NCBI RefSeq assembly: GCF_901709675.1
Contig: NC_051100.1
Coordinates: 3,472,001 to 3,536,000, forward strand
DNA: 64,000 nucleotides
Source: Syngnathus acus
Taxonomy: Eukaryota; Chordata; Actinopteri; Syngnathiformes; Syngnathidae
Reading direction: 5' to 3'
In this document: piece by piece, positions 1 through 13,301 of the stretch
How positions within the stretch are numbered: position 1 is the stretch's first letter
Layout of the letters: each line of letters begins with the position of its first letter
Notes under the pieces: generated by a model
The model's input: the letters and a program-made list of their open reading frames with translations, nothing else
Database searches by the model: none
What the model was told of the DNA's origin: nothing
Translations under genes and position numbers: made by a program

Positions 1-2718
1 GTGATGTGACTCTGGGAGCGTCTAATGGGCTTGCGAGGCCTACTGAGGGCCAAGAGGACCTTGGTCTTGGGACCTTGGTGCCGTTCTCTCTCATAGACGC
101 CCACCTCTCCCTCCCCACGTATGACGGTGTCCTTCAGGAGCAGCGTGGCGCCGATTGTCCGGGTGGGGGAGGAGCATGCCTCCGTCTGTATGGCCGTGTC
201 AGCGGTGGCCACGGCAGTGGGCCGGTTCTCCGTGGAGATGGACACGTCCACCATGTTGGAGCCAAAGACAGGAGGAGGGAAGAGGAGCTGGGAGAGACCA
301 CTGAGGGAGCTCACGGGGGACGACAACGACGAGACGGACGAGTGCGAGTCGTAGCCTTGGGAGGACCCTGACGCCAGCGCCGACCCATTGGAAACTGAAA
401 CGTGGCACATTAGACACCATTGGACTTTACTGACGGACATTTACAACCACACATCTCAGATAGTGATCCAGTATGTTTAGCTTAATGCTAACAAACAATG
501 CAAAACAGCATTGACGGGCTAATGAATCGCATTAGCGTACCATTTTTATAATGGACATTTGAAGATAGATGCCAACAGGTATATATTCTTTATCCTCTGC
601 CAAAAGTATTATATGCTAATTAGCATTAGCCAATCTATTTTAGTATGAAGCTAGCAGACTTTCAATCACGACACGCATGTTATCATCCCCTTGTTTGAAC
701 ACACGCTCAATACCAAGGCAGCAAGATTTAATTTTCACAATGCCCTAATCGCTTTGTGGGGATCAGGAGCAGTCTGACCTCTTGTCCTATTAATCCTTTA
801 ATCCTCTCAGACAGGACATGAACTAAGTATGATCTTCATGTATTCCTTTTTTTATTTTTGCCCTATCTAATTTAACTCTTGAAACGTTCACAATCAACTC
901 CAAGAGACACAGATGTTAGCGGATGGATTGTTTTGTTTTCAGATAACCTTATGACTTCAGTATTATCGGTATATTTGAAAATATTACATTTGCCTTATTG
1001 TGGAAAAATTCAACATACGTTTGTCCAGCCAACCGTACTCTGCCACCATCTCCTTATATGCAGGATATCTTCCAGCTTCCTGTAACAACACCAACAATTT
1101 ACATTTAGTATACATTGATGTGTCGTATAATTCTGTAGATAGCAGTTTTAGAAAAGAAACGGTGAAAAATGAAAAGATCTAATCAAATATTTACAAAAAG
1201 CAGATCATAGGCCAATTTGAATCTGATCCCTGACCGCCTATCAATAATGAAACGGACGCACTTTGCAACATGCAACTTGAGATGTGAGGGGCACAAAATG
1301 AGAACGGCAGCTCTTGAACACATTTGGTGACACACTTTCGGCTATTGTGTGCTAACAAAGACAGCCGTCCATCACAGGCTTAAAACATGGATGGACACTG
1401 AAGTCAGGCAAGTGAGCCACAGTCAGTGAGCTTTGGTGCAACTGCTAATATTGCATCCACCATTTGCAAAAAAAACAAACATCTCACCCTAATTGTTAAC
1501 ATGACATGCGTGTGACTCTTCAGGACCTCCACGGCGTTGCTGTGTGTGATGTCATCAAAGCTGACCCCATTGGCTGCCAGGATCTGATCCCCCATTTTGA
1601 TACCGTGCTGCTCCGCCAGCCCACCCGGGTCCAACCTGACCATTGGACATAAAAACTTCATGATTTCAAGAGGACACCCTAATTAGAAACACCTCATTAG
1701 AGATTGAAGATGATGATTACTTTGAGACGTAAATTCCCAGTCCAAACTCTCGACCTCCTCGGATGTTGAAGCCCAGGCAGTAATCATCTGACGTGGTGAA
1801 GAGATGCACTATCCTGCGGAGGGCGCTGTCCGAGCTGGCCTCTGACGGCGTGCGTCCGCCCTCCTCCACCACCATCCTCCTGTGAATCAGGTCCACCCTA
1901 ATACACAAAAGTACAAACAGAAGTGAAACAACACCAGACCATTTGCATTGGTGGAAAAACATTTTGCGGGGTTGTCGACACACCTAAAAGTGAAAGCGGT
2001 AATCCATCCACTACTGCAATACAACACCAAGACGCGGGTTGGTAGAAGCTAATAAGGCTACTCACCACGTGGTCTTCTCCTTGGAGTAGCGTATGCCGGG
2101 AATCTTTCCCACGCGTCGCACTACCATCCTCAAACGGCTGTTTCCAGTCAGGACCTTCACGGCACTACTCATGGTGATACTCTCCAGACTTACGCCGTTC
2201 ACCTCCATAAGTTTGTCCCCCACGGCCAGGCCGGCTTGAGCTTGAGTTGGGGAGCAAATAGGCCTTAGTGAGAGAGGTTGGTCCATAATTCTGTCCGATG
2301 CATTCATGCTGACCTGCTGAGCTGTGGTCATCCACCTTACTAACAAAAATCCCCAGTCCATGTTCAGAGCCGCCTCTGACGCTGAAACCCAGACGTCCAT
2401 CCAAAGTCTTGTCCACTGTCACCGTGTGGATGTCTTCACTGTCATCTCCTCCTGAGAACAACACCCAGAAAATGGTATTAGTAGAGCACAGATGTCAACT
2501 TGAGTAATTTTGTCTCACAAGTAACGTACTTGAATTGTCTTACCCTGTACAGGAGCGTTGATGAGGATGACTCGGCCCATGGGTGAGGAAGACCTCCGTC
2601 TGCGTCCTTGTTTTTGTTGCCTCTTCAGCATGTAGCTGTGGGACCCCCCGGCTTGTCCTCCGTTGTGGACGTGAGGGTGCCCACCCCCATTTGTCATCTC
2701 CCTCTGGGAGTGAGCCAT
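1..2718 (-). CDS. pdzd7: PDZ domain-containing 7, 5' coding exons (partial)
   Basis: Scaffold of the USH2 ankle-link complex at the base of hair-cell stereocilia, partnering usherin, ADGRV1 and whirlin (family knowledge). Seven coding exons chain in phase on the minus strand: 2718-2544, 2451-2314, 2240-2066, 1897-1721, 1635-1488, 1079-1019 and 394 to beyond base 1. The start is the ATG at 2718, followed by a basic stretch and the conserved [16 protein letters not shown]1 lies at about residues 67-150 with loop [11 protein letters not shown]2 lies at about 190-271 with loop LGFNIRGG. Then come a RYPAYKEM segment and a Ser-rich linker containing DTAIQTE and [16 protein letters not shown], all as in mammalian PDZD7. 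The harmonin-like region and PDZ3 lie outside the window. The intron between exons 2314 and 2240 is only about 73 bp. Fish can carry two copies (a/b); I cannot tell which this is. Confidence 0.93.
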
Positions 2719-4651
2719 GGTTTAAATGCCTTCTCTCAGTCATCCAGACTTTCCAAAGGATAATAGAAAGTCATTTAAAGGAGAAAGTCCACTTTTTGGG
2801 ACTGTGTGGCTGTCTTTGGGTCCGTGGTGCTGCTCTCTTTCTGCTTGTGCAGTCCAATCAGAAATGCATGGTGGTTCCCTCTTGGGAGTCATGTTTAATT
2901 AACAAGGGTGTCTGATATAGCAAGCCATCCCGGGAAGATCCTGTGTCCTGGGGACTAGTTATTCAATTTTATCCAATAACTACTTGCCAGGGGGATGAAG
3001 TAACGGAGTACAAATACATCAGTCACTACCTAAGCATAGCGTAGTTGTATTTAGGTTTTTAATTCAATACGTTTGCATTTAATCTTTATCAAATTTTGTG
3101 ACTATTAATGTATTTGAGTATAATTTAACTTATTTGCAAGATATTTCGGTTAAACATTTAAAAATGTAATCAAAATAATGTTCCTAAAAGCGAAGTGCAT
3201 TATATTAAATAAGGAGTAAAACGTCTGCTACGTTTTGATGAACACTTCAGCTACGGCTGTATTTGACTGTTATTTGGAGATTGAAGTATTTTTTTTGTTA
3301 AGCTTATACGTGGTGAAGCTACTGTAAACAGTTTGAGAATCACACAAGGGAGAAGGGAAAGGGGGAGGGACTGTGTCGTGACAATACGTTGTGAAACAGC
3401 ACCATCTAGCGGCCAGAATATGTATGGTCCAATCGTGCGGTCGGCTTGATCACTATTTGTACCATCAGGAATCCCAATAAGAAAAAGGTGATGATTAAAA
3501 CACCGCCAGTTCACATTTCACATAACTATGCAAAATGTAAAAAAAAGAAGAAGAATATTTTAGCTGTGTTTTCTTTCTGCTTCATTGGAAAAATAAATTC
3601 AATCAGAGAGGGGCGGAGTGTCCACGCTGATAGGCCTTCTGTCAACTAACCACGCCCTGAATACGTCGTCATCTGTGCCACATTTATTAACATCTGTTTT
3701 TTACAAAATCTGCTCCTCCGGTGTTTAATTTTGCCTTTAGAGAACGTGAGGCTGGGTTCATTATGAACGTATAACCCGCATTATTCTCACGCTCTCTTTT
3801 TGTACCTGTTTTACGGTTAATGAACAGTCAACTTGGACTAAAAACCTAATATTCCTACACCGCTCAGGACAATTGAACATCGCTCATCTCTCTCAGCCGG
3901 TTGCAGTGATATTGAGAGGTCAATCGTCGTCAAATTTTAATTTGAACAGGTAACGTTTGTATTTAATTCACATTTTTAGCAATCTGAATAGTCATGATTC
4001 GACTGCGTGGTTTAAACCCCACCGGGAAGCTTTTATCCGCGACTCACACTGGAGAGCTAGCTGTATACTAGCATAAACGGTTAACAACCCTGGTGACTCG
4101 TTAACTATCAGGGCGTCGAAATAATGAGAATTGGCAAATAAGCAATTTAATTATTATGCCACCACAATGTCTCATCCGATGAATCATCATCGGTTCAGTC
4201 GTCCCAAGAATTTGTGCACCGAAAAACACGTCACATGATCTTCAAAAGTAAAAGCCTGCATTCAGTTTGCTCGGCGAGTTTGACAGCTTACAGTCAGGCT
4301 TAACATAACCGCAATTAATGCTGTTTATAATACACTTTGTTATTTGCACAAGCAAAATTATCACACGCCCTTGATACAACATGTCAGCTGTTGAGCATAC
4401 TGCTTGTCCATTAAAGACAAAATGGAGAAATATTACGCTTTTTTTCCTCGGTTTAAGTTCATCAATGTCACCATTGATGGGAAGACAGGCAAGCCACAAC
4501 TATTCGTATCCAAACTTTCAAAGTTGAACCCTTAGTAGTAAATAACCTAAAGAATCACATAATAATAATAATAAATTAATAATATGATAAATATATGTGA
4601 TAGTATGATAGATTAAGTAATTGTCTTTTTTTTAATGCAAGGGAACCCAAG
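2719..4651. promoter_or_regulatory. Divergent pdzd7/sfxn3 intergenic region with sfxn3 non-coding exon
   Basis: The two genes are transcribed away from each other, so both promoters must lie here. A likely sfxn3 5' non-coding exon ends at 3949, where GAACAG is followed by gtaacg. The sfxn3 start exon has its acceptor just upstream of 4652, after a T-rich tract. I see no clear TATA box. The rest is AT-rich and holds no gene I can support. Confidence 0.5.
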
Positions 4652-6858
4652 ATGTCTGGAGATTTGCCCCTCAACATCAACATTAAAGAGCCCCGATGGG
4701 ACCAGGGGACGTTCATGGGCCGCGCCAAGCATTTCTTCATGGTCACAGACCCCAGAAACGTCCTCTTGTCCTCCGGGACGCTGGAGGAGGCCCGGGTAAT
4801 CGTGGAGAACTACAGGTAGAAGGCTCGCCTTGCTTTGTAAGCAAGCAGATTATAAGGGATTAAAGAAGAAGCCGTTAAAATTGAAAATAAATTATATACT
4901 ACCCCAAAAAAAAATTCCAGTGGCTAATTCTCTCCAGAGCTGGAGTGGTGGCGCCCGGCCTGACGGAGGACCAGCTGTGGCGGGCCAAATACGTGTACGA
5001 CTCGGCCTTCCACCCCGACACCGGCGAGAAGATGTTTGTGATCGGTCGCATGTCCGCTCAGGTCCCCATGAACATGTCCATCACTGGCTGCATGCTCACC
5101 TTCTACAGGTACCGCTTTAGCGATCGTGCATCACACTATCTACTCCGTGTGTGTTAACGCTGACTGTAAATTTCATTTCAATAAGTGCGTCGAAAGAGCC
5201 GCACGGGGACTGAACTGCAGTTTTAATCCCAGTTGAGTGAAAATCCTCTTAAAGACTCACGAGAAAAAAAAAGTGAACTTGGGTGGAGGCAACACGTCAG
5301 TTATGTGGATAATGTTGACCTAGTTTTAATTTGTCGAGTGCTTAGTTTTTGTGAACCGAATTCAAAAGTGAGCGAGTGATCACATGATGACGATGACAAA
5401 GAAGTACATTGAAAACTATTTTGGGTTTACAGAACCACACCGGCGGTGGTCTTTTGGCAGTGGGTTAACCAGTCCTTCAACGCAGTGGTCAACTACACTA
5501 ACCGCAGTGGAGACGCTCCCATCACTGTCAAGTATGGAGAGAAAATCATATTTGTTGCATTGTTTTGATCGTTTTTCCCCCCTCATCATAAATAATGACA
5601 TGATTAAACGATCAAATAATGCCTGACCTCCATTCAGTCAGCTCGGTGCGACCTACGTGAGCGCCACAACCGGCGCCGTTGTCACCGCCCTGGGCCTCAA
5701 GTCTCTGGCCACGGTAACATAATAAAAAAAGTGACTCAACTATGATTTTTCTGCTAATTTTAAGTATGTTTGCGCTTCCCTTAGCGCCTTCCGCCCATTG
5801 CCAGCCGCTTTGTGCCCTTCGCCGCCGTCGCTGCTGCCAACTGTATCAACATTCCGTTCATGAGACAGAGGTGAGATCTACTTCACCGCAGCTCGACTCG
5901 ACCCGACACATGTTGGCGTGTCCCAAACAGGGAATTGAAGTACGGCATCCCCGTGACCGACGAGAACGGCAACAGGTTAGGAGACTCTGTCAACGCGGCC
6001 CAGCAGGCCATCACGCAGGTGGTGGTGTCCAGGATCGGCATGGCAGTGCCAGCTATGGGTAATGGCTGTAGTTGTCTTACGAAATTGAATGCATTGTGTA
6101 GAAAAGTAGTCCTTAAAAATATTTTTTTCCCCCTCATGGTCATATATGAGGTCAGTGTAAATGTAAACATAGCCTGGACGTCGAATGAAGTTGTAAGAGC
6201 GTATATATTTTAATTTAAATGGTTTTTTTTTTTTTTGCTACCCTCGCAGCTATTCCTCCCGTCATAATGAACGCGCTGGAGAAGCGAGCCTTCCTGAAGG
6301 TAACATTTTCTTGGTCATGAAAAGGAGCCCTTCCACATTCCAAGCTAAACACGCTGTCGCCTCCCTGCAGCGCTTCCCTATCCTCAACGCTCCAATCCAG
6401 GTGGGGCTCGTGGGTTTGTGGTAAGTCAACGGTAGGCTGTAAGGTAGCGCTCCATTTTTAAACTCCAACATAACCTCGCCCTGTCTTTGATTGACAGCCT
6501 GGTGTTTGCCACTCCTCTGTGCTGCGCCCTGTTCCCACAAAAAAGGTAACACACATACATGCACTAAAACACAAGTAAGGCATTGTGTCTTGTTAAAGGA
6601 TGTTTTGGTTTTGTAAAGAAAAGGGAGCAGCGTCACCCTCACCCTACGTCACATTAAAAACGACAACCCCAAAAAAAAAAAAAAAAAAATACATAGGCTC
6701 CACACAGTTAAGTAAACAATACAATTTTGTGGTCAAACGGCATCCCGCGTCATGCTTGCAGCTCCATGAACGTGAGCGGGCTGGAGGCGGAGCTTCAAGA
6801 CAGTATACGCCAGCGCAACCCCGCCACCACCGTGGTCTACTTCAACAAGGGCCTGTAG
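4652..6858 (+). CDS. sfxn3: Sideroflexin 3, mitochondrial serine transporter family
   Basis: Multi-pass inner-membrane protein; SFXN1 and SFXN3 import serine into mitochondria for one-carbon metabolism (family knowledge). Ten coding exons: 4652-4815, 4938-5108, 5433-5531, 5638-5713, 5785-5870, 5931-6058, 6250-6299, 6371-6420, 6498-6545 and 6762-6858. They sum to 969 nt, or 322 residues, the normal family length. The ATG gives [18 protein letters not shown], the sideroflexin N-terminus. The hallmark HPDT motif is in [43 protein letters not shown] and [16 protein letters not shown] are conserved membrane and loop segments, and the end is VYFNKGL. The body resembles SFXN1 and SFXN3 about equally. 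The call to SFXN3 rests on the divergent C-terminus and on adjacency to pdzd7, as in human 10q24. Confidence 0.92.
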
Positions 6859-8540
6859 GAACTTCACGCACACATATGGGTACACAGGCGATCTAGTTAT
6901 GCTTTTCCTTTGTGAGTATTTGTTTTTGGAACCGCTCCCACACGGAGGAAAGATGTTTGTGTGTGTAAAACGAAGTCGTTACTGATGTTTGTATTTAGCC
7001 ATGAACTCGAATGTAACATTACTGTCCTATTATCGATCTATTTCAACCCCGGTTGTTGTTGTCTGCCCCCCCCCTCTCGTCGGTCCGTCAAAGTGGTGCT
7101 TCTTCCCTTTAAGTTAGGGGTGGGCAAGCTATGGCTGTAAAATGCTCTTGATAAATCAGAATAGTGGAGCACTTCAGTAATATGCTACTGAGTCTATGTA
7201 GTCAAACTACTCCGTTTATTGCACAGACACCCCACACACACACACACACACACCTAAAAATGGTTTAACGCTGTCAGCACACTCGGAAAAAGCGAGTCAG
7301 CGGTTGGCACGTGGGCGGCAGGTTGGCACTGTAAGCTGATCACAAACTGCCACATTGAGTATGCAATAATGAAATAAGCTGACATGCAGGACGATGTTCC
7401 GTATTTCTGGTTTTATTATTTAAACATACTTGAAGGGGGGGGGCGGTGTTAAGTAGGTGTGGTGCAAGTATTATACGTTAATAATAATGGAAGCACCATT
7501 GATATCAGTGCTCCCCATGAAAATCGGTTATAAATACTTGTATGTGGTGTATTTGCTGTGCTGGCTTTAACAGGGTTTTTATTCTGGAGTTTATATAGTT
7601 CGACACGCTGCACTGGATTTCCTCTAGTAGTAAAATGAAACAAAAAAACATTTTTCCCATGACGAGAAAACCGCATTAGCACAATTCATAAACATTAACT
7701 GCTGGAAATACAGTTCCGTCTTTGTCGTTTGATGTACGGGAAACAATATAAATGTATATGATTGAGGTTTTTTTTCTTCTTTCCAAACTAAGATGTACCT
7801 GTGTCCCTGAATGCACCTCGTTAACCAGCAATTCATTTGGATTCAGGGTCACAGAGTCCCAATCTTTCCGTTTTTGTGCATTAAGTGTATTTCACACTGA
7901 CACAATTTCCCACCGAGTGGTTTATTTCTACTCTTGTATTCCTGAATGGCTTCATTCCATCATCCTGTAGTCTTTAATTGTATGTAATTCATCTCAGGAT
8001 ACCTCAACCACAGGAATCAGAATTTTAGCATTTGTCGCTCCTGCCAAGTCCGTATGAGTCAAGGAATCACCTTGCTGTTAGGAACCAACTATCATGCTGC
8101 AAAGTTAAATATTGAAGATTGTACTGTTGAACTGTAGATTTTGTTTGTCTCCCCTGAGTGCAACTTTAGCAGATTAATCAGCACACAACCGGTACGGATT
8201 GCTGTTAGGAATGTAGCCAAAGATGGAGTTTAAAAGGTAAAGAAATATTTTTTCCACAAGCTTTATTTTAAGTGGTTTTGCACCATGTCACTATGCATAA
8301 AAAATGTCTACTATAAGGCGCTACGTGATGTCTCATTGTGTGCGTTTTTTTAAAAATAATTTCTACAAGTCACGGAATGACACGAATGCTACGACAATCC
8401 GTGCATGTTCCACTCCATGAATGTTTTCAGTCATGAAATGCTGTCATTGGTTGGGTGTACTCCCTTATTTTCTTTGTATTGTGTTGACATATATACAGGA
8501 TATATTTCTTGACGTGTATTTTACTCAATGCTACAATAAA
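6859..8540 (+). other. sfxn3: sfxn3 3' UTR and poly(A) signal
   Basis: No coding potential is seen after the stop. The region carries a (CA)n run near 7230-7253 and a G homopolymer near 7435-7443. A canonical AATAAA lies at 8535-8540. Whether the whole 1.7 kb is one UTR is inference. Confidence 0.45.
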
Positions 8541-8660
8541 ATGTTATTTGAAATTCGAGTTTTGACTGTGAATTTGGGTATACCTGCGGCTCCAAAAGCT
8601 ATTTTTGTTTTTTGCATCTTAATTGTGAAACCTGAGATATTATGCAGTAGCGTTATTATA

Positions 8661-8677
8661 CTGCCCTCTGGTGGCAG
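8661..8677 (-). promoter_or_regulatory. CTCF-like core motif
   Basis: The minus strand reads CTGCCACCAGAGGGCAG, which fits the CTCF core CCASYAGRKGGC at every position. It lies between the sfxn3 poly(A) signal and the pgam1 promoter. This is a sequence match only. Confidence 0.4.
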
Positions 8678-9050
8678 TAAATATACTGTATCTTATTTAT
8701 CCACGAGAAAATATTAGAAACTGTTCTCAGTATAAAGTGAACATTAGCTCTTGTATTGGATGTCATCACTGTTTGTGGGTTGTGAGGGTTAAACTATAGT
8801 TAATCTATTGGAGAAGAATGAGAAAGAGTGCTTCCTTCCTTTAACAAATGTTATTCCTGTATGATTAACACACCAAGTGTATTTATATATATATAGCTAT
8901 AGCCATTTTGTTGTTGGGTCATTCGAATCACTCAGGCCAAGTGAGATTGTATATATTCTATATTTTCTTACTTTTAATTATGATTATTATGAGTAAATAC
9001 AGTATCGCCAAACTGTACTGATTGAAGGTCAGGAAACGCCCACCGCCCTC

Positions 9051-9141
9051 ATTGGTGAAAAGAGGAAGCGTCATCTTGTACTGGAATCTCATTGGATAAC
9101 AAAACCCGGAAGCGAAGTGTTGACCAATCGACCGGATAAAA
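9051..9141 (+). promoter_or_regulatory. pgam1: pgam1 promoter: three NF-Y boxes and TATA-like element
   Basis: ATTGG occurs at 9051-9055 and 9091-9095, and CCAAT at 9124-9128. A TATA-like gataaaag begins at 9135, about 125 bp before the pgam1 ATG. The 33-40 bp spacing of CCAAT boxes is typical of NF-Y-driven housekeeping promoters (established knowledge). The transcription start is inferred near 9165. Confidence 0.5.
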
Positions 9142-9261
9142 GTCGGCACCGGGCTGGAGTGAACTCCCCCAGTATTTCGTCGCTATAACCTCGGTCAAGA
9201 CTCATAAAGTCTCCCTTGTCGCGTTTTTTCCCATTGACATATTGATCTTTTTTGATTGATA

Positions 9262-12031
<2,770 letters not shown>

Positions 12032-12063
12032 ATGAAAAATGGACCTGAAAACAAAGATACTTG
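12032..12063 (+). other. slf2: Candidate slf2 exon 1 with short open start
   Basis: An ATG at 12032 opens ten codons (MKNGPENKDT plus two bases) ending at a good donor, TTG followed by gtgagt. Joined to a weak acceptor at 13246, it reads through TGG-TCA into the long slf2 exon, giving 29 extra N-terminal residues. Joined to the stronger acceptor at 13293, it hits TGA at once, leaving a short upstream reading frame and a start at 13302. I cannot decide between these. Confidence 0.4.
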
Positions 12064-12604
12064 GTGAGTAAGCGTGCGAAAATCATTAAAAATCGCGTTT
12101 TATTATTAGCGTTAGCTCTCTTCATAGAGCATTTCCTCGTATGTCGGTGCATGTGATTTTCAAGTTTGTTCCCTCTACGAGATGTGAAGCAAAATTGAAC
12201 TAACAAAAGGGCTTTTTATCATCACATTGAAGAGTTAATTTGGCGGTTGAAGGTTAGCAGCGAGTGTTAGCTTACGTTCTTGTGCTTCATTTTGGTATGT
12301 ACTTGAGAAACACTTCAAAACATATGAAGACGCAACATGGGAGGTGCGCAGGCTTCTCGTGACGTTCGATTCGTGCGGGATGACTTTTTACTTTTTCTTT
12401 CCCCCCCCTGACAAGCGCATCTAATTGCTGCTTCCAAGAAGTAAAAATGACAAAGTACAAGAACAAAGACAGTCAAAACGACAAATTTACAACATGCTGA
12501 TTCCCGCGTTATTTAGCCGAAACACAAAGTCGTTTATTTTATCAGACTTTTTTGGTAACGTATTTTTTTTATGGATACAGGATATGTAAGAATGCAGAAT
12601 ACTG

Positions 12605-13143
12605 TGTCACGTTCCCGCGTCACCTGACTTCCAGCCAAGCCCTACTCGTGGAATTGCCAGCGCCTGCTAGGTCCCCTATTTAACCTCTCTGTGTTCTGCC
12701 AGTGGTTGTCAGTTCGTCTGATTACCCTGCCCGTGACACTGCTGCCCTTTTTTCCCCGGACCGATCTTTGTAGCCAACTGCTTCCGTGAACTTCGACCAC
12801 GCTTCTGAACGCCGCCTGTCCTGACTACTTGCTCGTCCTTCGACCACGCTTCTGATCGCCGCCTGTCCCGACTACTTGCTCGTCCTTCGACCACGCTTCT
12901 GATCGCCGCCTGTCCCGACTACTTGCTCGCCCTTCGACCACGCTTCTGATCGCCGCCTGTCCCGACTACTTGCTCGTCCTTCGACCACCTGCCTGCCTGC
13001 CTGCCTCCGACTACGACTCCGCGCTGTGCTCTGCTGCTCAGCCACGCCAGCCAGACCGCAGGTCCCGCGTTCTACGTCCCCTTTTCCCCTTTGCCAATAA
13101 AGGATCGTGCTGCACTTGGTAGCCCTGTCTCTGTTCCCTGACA
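12605..13143. mobile_element. Solo LTR (Ty3/gypsy-like) in slf2 intron 1
   Basis: A 539-bp element begins TGTCACG and ends CCTGACA, so it has TG...CA ends and a TGTCA/TGACA terminal inverted repeat. It is flanked by a perfect 5-bp direct repeat, tactg at 12600-12604 and 13144-13148, as expected for LTR-element integration. Read in the plus direction it has a TATA-like tatttaa near 12678 and an AATAAA at about 13096-13101, ordered as in an LTR promoter and poly(A) signal. No internal gag/pol is present, so this is a solo LTR left by recombination. The superfamily is inferred from the 5-bp duplication only. Short open frames within it are antisense by-products of its tandem repeat. Confidence 0.8.
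12791..12988. repeat. 47-bp minisatellite inside the solo LTR
   Basis: Units start at 12791, 12838, 12885 and 12932, each beginning cttcgaccac and 47 bp long, with a partial fifth copy from 12979. Copies differ at only a few positions. The array makes up over a third of the LTR. Confidence 0.9.
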
Positions 13144-13301
13144 TACTGCTCCCCAAGGATTAAAGGTAGGTTAAAGAAATAGTCTTAGTTTCTTTGTCAT
13201 TGTAATTCTGAATTTTTTTCTTTATAATATGCAAATATCCCTTAAGGTCAATGAATGCTCTTCATGGAGGTCATGTTTTTTCTTGTGTTTTAGAATCGCC
13301 A

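Noticed and set aside
12709-13156. Arginine-rich minus-strand open frames of 61 and 94 codons
   Set aside because: They are antisense translations of the 47-bp minisatellite and LTR ends; open only because the repeat lacks stops in that frame.
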